Below are positions 22,869 to 35,171 of a DNA stretch of 64,000 bases, piece after piece. The position numbers and the translations under genes were made by a program. Below the pieces are notes generated by a model. That model was given only the letters and a program-made list of their open reading frames with translations, was not told where the DNA came from and did no database searches. Source of the stretch: Cercospora beticola (Eukaryota; Ascomycota; Dothideomycetes; Mycosphaerellales; Mycosphaerellaceae); the NCBI RefSeq assembly GCF_033473495.1, contig NC_088939.1, positions 372,001 through 436,000 of the forward strand. The letters run 5' to 3'. Positions within the stretch are counted from its first letter, which is position 1. Every line of letters starts with the position of its first letter.

Positions 22869-23323
22869 CTACTCTCGTGAGGCGCCGAGAGAGCTCCTCG
22901 TCCAGGTCGCGTGCTATGTCATGTTTCTTTGACGTCGCAAGGATGGAGGGAGGGCTGATGAATGAAGTGGTTCATGAGGCTCAAATTTAGGGTTTGGAAA
23001 GCCGGAGCACATCCCTGTGCAGATCATCGCGCTCGGACGCGTCGCGCGTCGAAGTCGAAAGTGCAGCGCGGCCGTTGCATGACACCCATCACTGACCCTC
23101 ACACGTGCCATTGGCAATTGATCTGAAGCGCATGCAGTTGTTTTTTGCCCATTGCCTGCATCATCATCGTTTACTGGCGCACTTTCTTGCATATCGCCGG
23201 CGCGGGCAGGTGCATTCCTCGCAAACGCTCACCACCCCTGTCCGGCACGCCACCGCGTGAAAGCCCGGCATCAATCACAATTGAAGCAGAAAGAAAGAAC
23301 GAGCTCCATAGCTCCTCCCCGCC
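22869..23323. promoter_or_regulatory. Divergent promoter of clr2 and the SNF2 remodeller gene
   Basis: Only about 455 bp separate the two start codons, so the core promoters must be close or shared. CpG-rich stretches (around 23030-23075) are seen; no clear TATA box. Confidence 0.6.
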
Positions 23324-26300
23324 ATGGACAGTAACGTCGACCTCGACGACTTCGCCACCACACCTCCGCCCAAGCGACGGAAACTCATTCCCATCGTGAC
23401 CAAGCCGTCACCGAACCGGCTGTCACAATTGCTTTCCATCTTTGGCGCTCGAAAGTCATTGACTTCAATCAGCGCAATGAATCGCGCCTCCGTCGGCGGC
23501 CATGGACTTAGGAATGCCACGGCTGTGTCCTACGCTGAATCACCAAGCTCCTCACCTCTGAGCTCACCACGGGCTACTTCAAGTTTCGAGTCTGAGGGAC
23601 AGGACGACTGGGACGATGCCATGGACGGCGATGCGAGCGAAGACGAGTTGTCTTCAGAGGACGTGATCCATGGTTCGTGTGCCGCCGCCACTCAATTGCA
23701 TGTACTAACATGGACTCAGCTGTCCCGCGGGGCTCGACTGCTGCACAGCAACTTCCATTGCCGGCCAGGTCGAGGAGAGGCAATGTGGACTACTCCCGCG
23801 TAGTACCAGCTCCATTGCAGAAGAAATCGTACAAGAAGAAGAGAGGCGCAAATCGCCTGCTCAAGTCCGACACCAACACCAGCGCTCCGGCCAAGGGTCA
23901 CGGCGCAACAGCACGAAATCTCGTGCGTCAAGACATTGCTCTTCATACTAAGCCGAAGCGCGATGCCTTCCTTCTGGCTCACGCAGACTATTTTGAGCCA
24001 CTTCTGCCTCAGAACAACTATATTTCCAAGCTAGCACGCACGCAAAATGAAGAACGCCAAGCCATCGTTGACTATGTGGAACTCCACGAACAGCCGGCAG
24101 GCGTTCAGGCAACGATGAAGCCATACCAGTTGCAAGGGCTCTCTTTTCTCGTTCACATGTTCGACAACGGCATGTCAGCTATCTTGGGAGACGAAATGGG
24201 CCTGGGAAAGACGCTCCAAACGTTGTCACTGTTCCAATACCTAACTGAGAACAAACCGACTACAGGTGAACACCGTCCCAACCTTGTCGTATGCCCATTG
24301 AGTGTACTGTCATCCTGGATCGCAGAATCGAAGAAGTGGGTACCCGGCATCAACGTGGTACGATTCCATGGCCCGAAAGCAGAGCGAGAACGCATCATGA
24401 AAGACTGCATGTCTCGCAAGACGCGCTCCGACAAGGCGCCGCAGCGCAGCAACGGTGAGGCAGACGATCGGATCGACCTTTTCGTCACCACATACGAGAC
24501 ATTCTGCGCAGAGGCGGGCTGGTTCAAGCGAGCTTTCGTATGGCGTTACTGCGTGCTCGACGAAGGACACAAAATCAAGAACGACAAGTCCGACATTGCT
24601 TCTGCGCTGCAAGGTCTCAGTGCGGAGTACCGTCTGCTGCTAACAGGGACACCATTGCAGAACAATTTGAAGGAGGCGTGGGCTCTGCTCCACTGGCTGC
24701 TCCCTGAAGTTTTCACCGATGACACTGGCGACGCATTCCGCAAAGCATTCGACTTGACGAAGGGCACTGTATCGACGTCCTTTATGAATGACGCCCGCCG
24801 TCTGCTGGAACTGATCATGCTCCGCCGCATGAAAACCAGCCCGGGTGTCAGTCTTGGTCTCCCGCCAAAGGAAGAGGTTCTCCTATATCTGCCGTTGACG
24901 CCCATGCAACGATTCTGGTACACGAGACTGCTTACTCGCGCCGACAATGCGACACTATCCGATCTTTTTGCGGGCGCACAAGACAAGGAAGCGGAGCTCT
25001 TGAAACAGGAGGGACAAGATGAACAACTTGCACTACTCGAGCAAGCTGGCGAAGCACTGACCAAAGCTGAAGACATTGACACCACCGGTGTGTGGGCTGA
25101 GTCAAAGGCTATCATGGAACAAGCTATGGAAACCCAAGACGTGGACAAGCGAAGCAATTCCTGGCAGAAGCTCATGAACCTCCTGATGCAACTACGAAAG
25201 GCATGCAATCACCCCTACCTCATACCAGGTGCCGCTCCACTGCAATACGACATTGGTGACCACGTCAAGAATGCCTCTAGCAAGTTTTTGGTCCTTGACA
25301 AGTTGATCGAAGAACTTGCTATCAAGCAAGGCAAGAAAATCTTGATATTTTCTGGCTTCACGCGTGTGCTGAACCTGTGCGAGGAGCTCTTCGCTACCAA
25401 AGGCGCCAACACCAGTACTGGTCCCTTCCGATTTGCGCGCCTCGACGGGGGCACGAGTCGTGCTCAGCGAAACTTGAGCATCCGACTCTTCAACGATATG
25501 AAGAGTGACTACAAAGTCATGCTTCTATCGACGAGAGCAGGTGGTCTTGGCATCAACCTCACCTCTGCCACCGACGTAGTCTTCCTGGACGAAGACTGGA
25601 ATCCCCAAGTGACACTCCAAGCCGAAGCAAGAGCACACCGCATTGGACAAACCAAGAAGGTGACAATCTACAAGCTGTGCACTTCCGGAACAGTTGAGGA
25701 ACAAATGATGGGGCGCATCCGAAAGAAGTTGTACCTCTCAGCCAAGATCACCGAGAGTATGCGCAACATTCATTCTAAAAACTCTTCCGCCAAGAAGCGC
25801 AAGCGCGAGTCGAGCGACCGAGCGACTGCAGAAGATGATGCTCCTCATCTCGATACCGCATCCTTGCAATCGCTCCTTCGTCGCGGCGCACAAACACTTG
25901 CGAGGCCTGAGGTGCCTGTCAACGAACTTTTATCATGGGATTGGGCGACGACACTCGAGAAGTGCAAGGACAAGCCCCTCGATGCCCTCATGGGCGGTGA
26001 AGTCGATGAGGTTGATGAGCAGCAGTGGTTGAACACAATGGAAAAAGTTGAGTGTGCCGTGTTCGAAGGCAAGAAGCATCAGAAGGAGCTCGACAAGAAG
26101 ATTGAGGAGGCGACGGATTTGAACCGCGCTGATCGCCGTGCCGGCAAGAACACTACAGTCGAGATTGATGGCTTCATGATCAACAAAGAGTCCTTGAATT
26201 GCGCCGACTGGGAAGCAGTCCCGACATTTGCCGGCAAAGATCCTCGCTTGGCAGAGTACAAGAAGGAGAAGAAGCCCCCAATCCAGCACCAAGAGTTCTG

Positions 26301-26895
26301 CCAGTGTTGCTGGGACGGCGGCGAGATCTATACTTGCTCTGGATGCCCTCGAGCTTATCACACTGGATGCCTGGACAAAGAGTGGCAGGCGAAGATGAAG
26401 TCCACATTCCAGTTTCACTGTCCTCAGCACCAATGCCGGGATTGCGGTGGCAAGACGAGCGATGTTGGAGGCATGGTGTATCGCTGCCGCTGGTGTGAGA
26501 ACGGCTTCTGTGAAGACTGCTTGGACTGGGACACAATGAAGCTCGTTGGCGACTCGCTGCCAGAGTTCGAGATGCGTGGCTTCGGAAAAGTCGCTCAAGC
26601 ATACTTCATCGAATGCCCGCACTGCGTTGAGAGAATGGCAGCAGATCCGGGCGACGCCAAGGCGATTGCTCGTGAGCGCAAGCGTATTGAGCAGGAGTAC
26701 GAAGAGTACCTTGATGCAGACGAGCCGACGCCTGGCCTGATTTCTACTGGGGCTGCCGAAGACACTCCGGACACTTTGAGCGAAGCCATGACGCCCAAGT
26801 CCGAGCCTGAGCTGCCCCATGCTCATCCAGTGAAGAAAGCCAAGGCCCGCAAGCAAACGAAGATGGTGGAAGTGATTGATCTTGACTCAGATTGA
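23324..26895 (+). CDS. SNF2-family chromatin remodelling ATPase with C-terminal PHD-like zinc domain
   Basis: Exons 23324-23672 and 23720-26895 give 1174 aa. The intron has a TACTAAC branch just before its CAG acceptor. An acidic, basic-patch N-terminus (PPPKRRK) leads into the ATPase. Walker A is GDEMGLGKT (about residue 272), the DEAH-type box is DEGH (about 395), LTGTPLQNN follows, and the helicase C domain ends with motif VI (QAEARAHRIGQ, about 760). Near residues 975-1080 a Cys/His-rich segment (FCQCCWDGGEIYTCSGCPRA...CRDCGG...CRWCENGFCEDC) forms a PHD and a second zinc-binding unit. The C-terminus VEVIDLDSD is a SUMO-interaction-like motif. The ATPase is closest in style to ISWI/CHD remodellers; the exact subfamily is not clear. 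With Clr2 next door, a Mit1-like role in silencing is an inference. Confidence 0.87.
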
Positions 26896-27260
26896 AGGGA
26901 TATCGGAAGAGGATCTTGTCTTTCAAGGAATTGACATCGCATAACTTGACACGAAGTTACGAGACCGCATGGAAGAACGACGGCATGATCACTGATGCAG
27001 GCATATTGCGCTTGTCCGGATCTCGTGCGATTTGGAGCAAAGGATGACAGCAGAAGTCTGTCTTCTACCCTGGCCGGGCCTGAACGCAGCAATCACGAAG
27101 ATGCAGCTTGTGCACGAGGCGCGTGACTTCCATTCAATGCATTGAAAAAATTGCACATTGCACACTTTGTACAATAGATTAGAAACCGAAAGAGTCATCA
27201 CGCAGACTTTGAATGTAATAGTAAATGAATCGCTTGGACTTTTCTACAACGTACGAAACC
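26896..27260. other. Convergent 3' region
   Basis: Between the SNF2 and laccase stop codons; nothing beyond untranslated 3' ends is seen. Confidence 0.5.
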
Positions 27261-29201
27261 TCACAAACCCGAATCGTCCATCTCATACAGCCTGCCAGGC
27301 TTATTCCAATATTGCCTCCACCCATCACAAGTCTTCTCGTAATCCCCAAGATTCCCAAGAGCTGCCTTGACTTCATCTTTCCTTTCCAAGAACTGCATGC
27401 TCAGACCCGCTCCAACGTGCCATGGAATATGACAATGCATCAGCCACATGCCTAGAACAAAAGACGTCAGTATCATATTCTCAGATGAGCAATGTTGGAA
27501 AAAAAGGTAAGAACTCACCAGGATTATCCGCCGGAAACCCAATAATCAACCACCCACCCCTCGGCAACGTCGCCGTATCCCTCCTGGGCGGATTATCAAA
27601 TTTCAACTGACTAACATCTCCATTCCACGTTCCCATCTCTCCACTCCCCATAACATAAAAATCATGACCATGTAAATGAATCGGATGCGGTAAATTGACA
27701 AAATCCCCTTGTTTCGTTTGAATTACCCAAAAAGTCCATTGATTTGGTTTTTGTACGATTTCGATGACGTTTTGTTTGTCTGCGTAGGTGTTGTTATTGT
27801 CTAGGACTTGGCCGAGGGTTGGGTAAGACCAGTCGACTCGCATGTCGGAGCCGTCGATTAGCCATTGGACCAAAGCGCCGCCGGAGGCGGTGGTGGTTTG
27901 GTTGAAGTCTAGTTCGATGTTTTGGCGTACGGCGTTGAATTCGGAGGAGGGGACGGTGTTGTTTACGTAGGGACGCACGGTTTCGTCGTAGCAGCCTGTG
28001 GATTTTGTGATTTCGGAGACGGCTTGGGTGGGGTTTGAAGAGGGCGCTCCGTCGTAGCGGATTATGCTGAGGATTTTGCCTTCCATGAGGTTGCGGCCGC
28101 AGTCTGTGCCTACGTCTGCACGAAGCCAGTAATTTCCGATGGCTTGGTCGGCTTTGATGATTATGTCGGCGCGTTGGCCGATTTGGAGGGAGACGGATTT
28201 GGTTACGTAGGGTTTTATGGGGACGAAGTCGGAGGTAATGACGGTGAAGTTGTGTTGGTCGATGGAGATGTGGAAGTGGTTGTCGATGCCGGTGTTGATG
28301 AGTCGGAGGCGGAAACGTTTTCCTTTGGTGACTTTGGTGACGTGGTACGCTCCTCCGCCATCATCGCGTTTCATCGTGCCGTTGATGAGGCCGGTATCGG
28401 GAGTTGGAGGGCCTCGTGTGCTGTGAAGCGCAATGACATTGGTCGCGAATGCAGTCTTGTAGAACCAGTCTGTGAAGGTCAAAGTACCAAGGTCGCTATC
28501 GTAGTTACTCGTTGCCGGTCCATTGATGACAATGGCACCAACGATTCCATCGCCATACTGTGCAGAGTAATGGCTGTGGTACCATGAAGTGCCGTGTTGC
28601 GTGCACCGGATAATGTACTGCTTGGTCTGTCCAGGAGCAATGGGACATTCGGTCACGCCATTCACGCCGTCGTGCTGACAGGTGTTGAGCTGACGAAGTC
28701 CGTGCCAGTGAATGGATGTGCCATTATGTTCCAGTGAGTTCTTGACATTGATGATCATGCGGTCACCCCACTCTGCATAGAGTGTTGGACCAGCTACTAT
28801 CGTTAGCTTTGTCGTGGTAGGCACGCTCTGGGAGGCTTACGATATTGTCCATTGATGGCCATCACTATTCTGTTGAAGCCATCAGGAGCCATGTCGGTTC
28901 TGTTCGTGATTTCCAGATCGTAGTAAACGTCGCGTCCAGTATTGGGTGACTTGGCGTCGAAATCAGTGGCGATGGTGAAGCCTGTCGACCAACAAGCTCT
29001 CGTGTTGGGTGCATTTTTGCACGCTACATCTCCTCCAGTCTGAGGTGTCCTGCGGGCAAGTGACCCTGCCTCGGGAGGAGGTATTGCTTCGAGCGCGCCA
29101 AATTCATTCACGAATTCAAGTGGCTCGGGAGTAGGATTTGCGAGGGTTGGTGAAAGGAAAGCGCATGCTTGTGCAAGCAAAGTGAAAGTTGAGAACCTCA
29201 T
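27261..29201 (-). CDS. Laccase (secreted multicopper oxidase)
   Basis: Three exons, 29201-28841, 28793-27519 and 27451-27261, give 608 aa. A signal peptide (MRFSTFTLLAQACAFLSPTLA) is followed by a propeptide-like stretch ending LARR. All four copper-binding blocks are present: HWHG, WYHSHYSAQ, HPIHLHGHDF and, across the last intron, MHCHIPWHVGAGL. The residue ten positions after the last Cys is Leu (class with mid-to-high potential). The protein ends exactly in DSGL, the C-terminal plug typical of ascomycete laccases, where processing after it activates the enzyme. It oxidises phenols with O2, in lignin breakdown, melanin or detoxification. There are several N-glycosylation sites. Plus-strand base composition switches from C-rich to G-rich inside exon 2 near 27730. 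Confidence 0.95.
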
Positions 29202-31315
29202 TGTATGAGAGATGAAGCAAGAGATGTCTCACCTTCTGATCAGCAAACCATCGTCGACGACGGCAGTCCTTATAGCAGGGCCATGTCTTCTATCACGATC
29301 CCAAGATAGGTACTCCGCCTTCGGGAACATTCGCCACAGACGGCCCTCAGCTGAACGGAGGCGTCGGGCTGGCAGGTGTCCGCTGTCTAGGCGAAATGGA
29401 CTAGCTCATGTCGTACATCTGATCTGCTCCTCGTCTTGGCTCTCGGTTCAACAGCCTTGCGAAAATTGCACGAGGCTGCAAAGCCAATGAGACGACCAAT
29501 GCTTGGTAGTGCTTGGCTGACCCCGTTTTGGGGAATTTCCAAGAAGCGCCAGCCAGCTGAGTTGCAGTCACAAGTATGCTTGCAGATCAGAATTAGAACA
29601 CGAGACTTTGGCATTCGGGAGCATGCCGACGTGGTGCTTTGCGAGCGTGGCTGATGCACGCTTCTATGGGTCGGATGGAGCCAGAGCACGCTCCAATATT
29701 GCAGGATGGAGTGCATGCACACCGCTCTGCATCGAAGGTTCCCGTGCCGCCATCATGGTCGAGTGCTCGTTCGGCGGGCAAGATGCAGTGTAACGTCGCA
29801 TGTGCTCTATGGCGGCTGTCGATCTCGTGAAGAAGAGATGTAGATGAACCTTGGAGCGTGCGGAAGACCCGGTTCTCCTAGATGGGAAGTCATCGTCTTC
29901 TACTGCCCACTGATCCCTGCGAACTCTCCCATTGGATCCAGCTTCGGCTTCTCGCTATACACGTTGTCGTGCTGGCCCAGCAAGGATGAAGCTGGGCGGC
30001 GTTGTGACCCATTATGCGCAGCTCGCGAACAATGGGCAATGAGGATTGTCTGCTGAATATGCACGTGGCGGACAAGCAAGGGGAGGATTGTGCTCCTCCG
30101 TAGAGCAGAGTAGAGGACGATATCGTGACGTTGGAAATTGCACCCCTGTCACGGCGTCTATTCTGGGGCAAGTGGGCCGCGCCGTCGGCGTGTTCCGGAG
30201 CCGCCATTCGCCAGCGTTTTGTCGTGTGAAGCTTCGCTACCACTTGCGTCCGGAGTTCCGCATCCTTCTTCTCTTCATCACCACAACCATGCCCTTGCTC
30301 TTGTCGCTAGAGGATGCGGCGCTACTGCGCATGATGCTGCCCGGAAATGCAGTGAGATATTGAAAGGCCTTGTGCTTGGCATTAGTCTTCAGCGAGAGCT
30401 GTCGGGGCGGGATATCACCAGATCGAATGCTGACACGGTGGCAGTGCTGTCGACCACGTCGAAGACGATTGTCATGTCACCATATTCTGATGAGCGGAGC
30501 TAGATGCATCAGCGAACGCGACACAGACCGCCGCCGCCCCCTGTGGATCAGAGGCTCTGGCGCTTCTGCTCCCGGCCCCATGCTCCTGCTCTATGACCAG
30601 CACTCGCACTCGCACACTCGGCACGGACATTATCGCCACAGTAGTGCGGCTCTCACGCGGCGTCCCTGGCGAAGATCCATCGCCGAACAAGATGTGTGCA
30701 TGCTCTGCCTGCGGGTCCGATCTTGCTGCGCTGCCCTCCCTTGCCTGCGAGCACACGTCGCTAAGGGATTGGGCTCTCTTTTCCCCGACTCCTGCAATCA
30801 TACCTGCATGCAAGTTGATGCAACATGCAATCGCCCGCATTTCTTGTCTGCGAGAAACTTCGCTACTTGCCTCGTTCGGAAGTCATCCTGTCTATTTGTG
30901 GTGCCTCCACTCTGTGACATTCTCGTGTAATCACGCCAGTGAAGCGACGATTGTCGAGCCACGCCCTCTTGGCAAGACACAGAGAGGTCCCGACTCACCG
31001 GTGTCGATCACTCCGTATCGCTGGATTCATCGTGTTGAACGCCAGAAACATGGCCAGCACGCGAGCTGTGCGAGCATAGGATTCTCAGCTGGATTCATTG
31101 TGAGGTAAAACACGAGCCACCGCACATAGGGCTGACCCTCGCCAAGCATAACGAGCTATTCCGATGCCAGTGCTTCCCCATCCGAAGACCAGCGTCACTG
31201 GGGCGGTGATGAGCAGGCGTGCCGATGCTGCCGTTGAGGCGCTTAGTACTTATCTACTGACATGCTCTACGCATTCTGCTCGCTTCATACCAGTCCACCA
31301 AATCTTCCTTCAATC
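29202..31315. other. Gene-free stretch of 2.1 kb
   Basis: Upstream of both the laccase (minus) and the secreted protein gene (plus). Many short overlapping ORFs on both strands (the largest at 30370-30930) show no family, signal peptide or splice continuity. It probably holds the promoters of both genes. Confidence 0.45.
29269..29274 (-). promoter_or_regulatory. Possible TATA box of the laccase gene
   Basis: Reads TATAAG on the minus strand, about 68 bp upstream of the laccase start codon, a plausible distance for a fungal core promoter. Confidence 0.45.
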
Positions 31316-32627
31316 ATGCTGGCTCTTCTTCTTGCTGCCGCGGCAGGCACCTTCATCAATCAGATTAGCGCTCAACAATTTCAGGATGTCAGAAGCGAGC
31401 GAGCCCTTTCAGCAGGCTTATTGAGAAGACAATCCACAGATGACGACTTTGAATATGACGAAGACAGTGTCTGCTACAGCTACGGCATTGACTTTCAGCA
31501 CAATGGCACCTATTTCATCGATTCACGATCCACCGACCCTTTCACAACTGCATCTCAATTCAAGCAATGCGAACCAGATACGTCAGCCTATGTTCTCCTT
31601 GTTGACAACGATCATGGCGTGCAATATGAGTGCACTGGCGTACCGACGACACCCGACTTGACGAATCAGATGTCCAGTTGCCCAATCACCAAGAACGAAA
31701 TGACTTCTGGCTCATGGTCGGTAATTGTGATTGGAAACAATGGCGACGGCTCGCCATTTGGGTGGCAACGAGACTTTACTCTCACTGTTGGAGTGCCTGT
31801 CACGATCACAACAACCTCTACTGTGACTTATACGCAAACGACAACCCCTTCAACCACGATCACTAGTAAGCACACATTTCCATGAAAAGATCGTTCTTCG
31901 ACTCACAGTCCCAGCCACATCTACTATTCAGACTACGACAACAGTACCAAATAAGTCAACTGTCACACTTCCGGCATCCACCAGAACAATCACGGTCACG
32001 CCTGGAGCCGTCATCACCACAAGTACAAGATGGCTCACCCGCACCATCAACACTTGGACCAAGACTGAAAGCAAAATTACGAAGACCGTCGTGCCAACAT
32101 GCACGATTCCCCCACGCCCAAGCCAACACGATCCAAAATGCCGAATCATACCAACCATCATCCCGATCCCACAAGGCTTGGAAATCGCACCAGCCAAAGC
32201 CAAACGCTCAGAAGACATCACCATCTCGAACACCCTCCGCAAACGAATCGAATCCAACAAATCCTTCAAAGCCCGCCTCGCTCTCCAAAACCAAAAACGC
32301 TCCCCCGATGCCCCAACAATCACATCCCAAGCCAACGAAGTCATCAACGCCACAACAACAGTCACAGCACCCGTCTCCACAATCTCAGACGTAAAACTCG
32401 AGACCATCACAGCAACAATTACAGATCCACCATGTACTGTGCGATCTGGAACTCAAACTATCACTACAACTCTTCCTCCGAAGACAAAGACAGTTTACAA
32501 GATTGGTTATACGACTGTGACGAAGACGAGGACCATGGCTGTGACTTGGACTTATACGACTACTGTGAGCCCGACGTCGAGTGTTTCGGCTTGTACGAGG
32601 AATGGAGGGCATTTTGAGCTTAAGTAG
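31316..32627 (+). CDS. Secreted Thr/Ser-rich protein with N-terminal Cys domain
   Basis: Exons 31316-31865 and 31909-32627 (donor GTAAGC, acceptor CACAG) give 422 aa. I choose the ATG at 31316 because it starts a clean signal peptide (MLALLLAAAAGTFINQISA); an in-frame ATG at 31262 would put 18 residues before it. After an RR site, a compact domain with four Cys (VCYSYGIDF ... FKQCEP ... YECTGV ... SSCPIT) spans about 130 residues. The rest is Thr/Ser/Ile/Val-rich (repeated TTTxT and TITxT), interrupted by a basic Lys/Arg patch, and ends with a second Thr block around TKTRTMAVTWTYTTTV. This looks like a heavily O-glycosylated wall or surface protein. No GPI signal is seen. The family is not recognised. 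Codon composition flips from C-rich to G-rich around 32450. Confidence 0.75.
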
Positions 32628-33058
32628 GAAATTAGTAATTGTTGTAGAGATTAGTTAATGAGTAATGGCTTTCCTTCTGAATTTTATACAGATAGATAAT
32701 AAAGGACGCCTGATGTGCCTCAATAATGGTTCGAGTACGTGGGTACCACCATGCTGTAGTCTCACAATTCAGACCCAAACCCGGCGGCCTGACCCTGTGA
32801 GACAGCTCCACATCTCAAATTCAGTGCCCACTTCCGCGTCTTCACACACCTCACTGAAACTATGACAAAACGCGTCGTGAACAAAGATCAACGCGTCGAT
32901 AAGGAATGACGAAATATCTTGCTGCATCTCATCTAACATACAGAGCAAAAGCAGCAGAAGCAAAACCCACAAAGACATGATCCAACACGCTCCGACACCT
33001 ATTCCAACCCATTCGCCACCACCTCGCTAAGAAAGACGCCTCCAATCATGCAAATGTA
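32628..33058. other. Convergent 3' region
   Basis: About 430 bp between stop codons of converging genes. Nothing else seen. Confidence 0.5.
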
Positions 33059-34944
33059 TCACGGAACCACGTTCGAGCCCCCATACGCCACATAAAGCGG
33101 AAGAATTGTGTGGATCGGCTGTTGTGCAGGTGCATTGCGGTTCCCTTTCTCGGATGCAGATGCAGCAGCCACGTTTTGACGCGGAGCCGGAGCTGGAGAG
33201 GGCTTGATCTGCGACTCCGGGGAACTGTTGATCGCTGTCCAAGATGGCAAGCCATTGGGGGTAAGATATCGGAAATGCTGATGAGACATGGGAGTTCCGG
33301 CGACGTTGTGGCTTTCGTTTCGGTCTAGACTGACGGCGTGCGGTGCGTCCTTTGAGGCGTGCGAAGGCGTGGCCCTTCTTTCCATGGGCCATGCCTCGTG
33401 GTATTGTGGAAAGGGCTGCGACTGTGTAGTGGATGAGGCAACGCCTGAAGAGTGCAGCCAAGGTCGATGCATTTGGTTCACGACCGTTGTGCCATTGGAG
33501 CTGCTTCCATCCCTGCGGGTTGGGCTCGCAACATTGGGAACCACTGCACCCTGTCGCGGGCTGGCCTTTGATACAGCTTCAGTGATCAGATTATCGAGCC
33601 CAGAAGGCTTCCCACCTGGTATTTCCTCTTCCGTGATCTCGAGATATCCTCCACGCCCATCCGGGACGAAGTGACGTGCTGGAAGCACTTCGAGATCGAT
33701 CACCGGCAACACGCGGTGCACGTGGTGATGATTGTGCACGTCTCGGGATACTGCACGCTGGACAATCTCGATGGGCTGGACGACATGCTTCTCATGCGTG
33801 ACCGCCGGAGACCAGATCACCGCGGTGTGAGTTTCTTCGCTGTCCTTCAGGTTGAGAATGCCATCGTCTTGCAGCGATTTGATGATTCTAGCATTACGAG
33901 CAGCATTCTCTTCCAAGTAGCTTCTCGGGAGCTGTCCGGGAGGCGCATGGTGAGGAATCCCAGGCAGCTTCTTGTCGAGGCTGGCCTTTGTCACCTAGTT
34001 GGATGTCAGTATATCAGGCAGAGAAAGCGCGCACGGGATTTGCTGCGACTTACATTCTGCTGACGAGAAGGGACGTCCGGGCTCCTCAATATTGCGCCGT
34101 GACCAGAATTAGACGACTCCCTCTTCGGCCGTATGGAGCTGCGCAAATTCTCAAAGCTGGACTTGCGACTTACAGAACGATCGCGCCTGCTGCTTCTGTT
34201 TGCGGATCCACTGTGATTTGCTGCTTTTCTGGGCGTGCGCAGAACTGCCGACAACTGAGTATTGGAATGCGATCTGATGCTCCTGCTCGTGTCCCTCCAG
34301 AGGTCCTCCCAGGTCGGCGGCTCCCACTCAATCGTCGGATCGTGCTCTGGTAAGATAGGATCTTCTGTCTGCTGCAGCGCATCCCGAGTCGCTTGTTGCA
34401 CCTCGTCAGTGTCCGACTCCTCGAATTCTTCACCTTCATCGTCTTGACGCGGAGGAAGCATGACATGATCTGGCAGCTTTGCTGTTGGGTTGACTTGCGT
34501 TTGCGAGCGGACATGACACAGTCTTGCGATTTTTGGCGCTGGCTGGCTGTGAATGCGACGATGCGTGCTGGCACTGGTCGTGGTCTCGTTCGCTTTGCTT
34601 TGCGAGTGGTCTTGCAGGAGCGCCGTTGCGGTCGACAGAGAGCTGCGTCTTCGTGTGCGCTGTCTCTCGCCATTGCCGGAAACATGCTGCTTGATCTTGC
34701 TCGCGGTTGTATCGCTCGCGGCTCGACTTCGTCCTTTAGCCGGGAAGAGCCTCCCTATGATCTCTTTGGCCCAAGACGACATTGCGCGGATCTCGGAATT
34801 TCTGGTTAACGACAGGGCTGGGACCATGAGGCTTGTTTGTTGTGGAGTCGTGATGCTCCTGTTCTCAACGGCGACAGCGAGCCTGCCAGTGCGACTTCTC
34901 TCAGTCGAGGCGCACTTTCTCGAGCTGGAGCAAGAAACAATCAC
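33059..34944 (-). CDS. Disordered basic protein with HHHVH motif
   Basis: Exons 34944-34054 and 33994-33059 (donor GTAAGT, branch CTGAC, acceptor AACTAG) give 608 aa, or 554 aa if the Met at 34782 (MSSWAKEIIGRLFP) starts it. The first half is rich in Ser, Arg and Thr, with an acidic patch near DDEGEEFEESDTDEV and the Trp-rich stretch IEWEPPTWEDLWRD. Exon 2 begins with LPRSYLEENAARNARIIKSL, then the block VIWSPAVTHEKHVVQPIEI...RDVHNHHHVHRVLPVIDLE. That His-rich block resembles one in the divergent neighbour at 35172 and in a fungal family often annotated as allergen-like or stress proteins. The end is low complexity. Function unknown. Confidence 0.7.
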
Positions 34945-35171
34945 GCGCGGCCTCGTGGCTCCCTTGTCTGGGAGAAAGGCAGGTGCATGACTTCCATTTC
35001 TTTTCTCTGTTTACTTCTCTTCTTCTCCTCCGAGTCTCTGCACTCTTCTCTCGCATCGCCTTTCTCATCTTCTCAGCAAGTTCACCATCTTGGACGCGCA
35101 TTACTCACCAGCACACATACCCTGCACATATACCAGCCCGACACATCGTACTCCGACCTCCTCACATCAAA
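34945..35171. promoter_or_regulatory. Short divergent promoter between two HHHVH genes
   Basis: Only 227 bp separate the outermost start codons. It is strongly C/T-rich on the plus strand (34990-35100). The short distance suggests shared control. Confidence 0.5.

Noticed and set aside
30370..30930. 186-codon ORF in the 2.1-kb gene-free region
   Set aside because: Cys/Arg/Ser-rich random-like translation with competing ORFs on the other strand.
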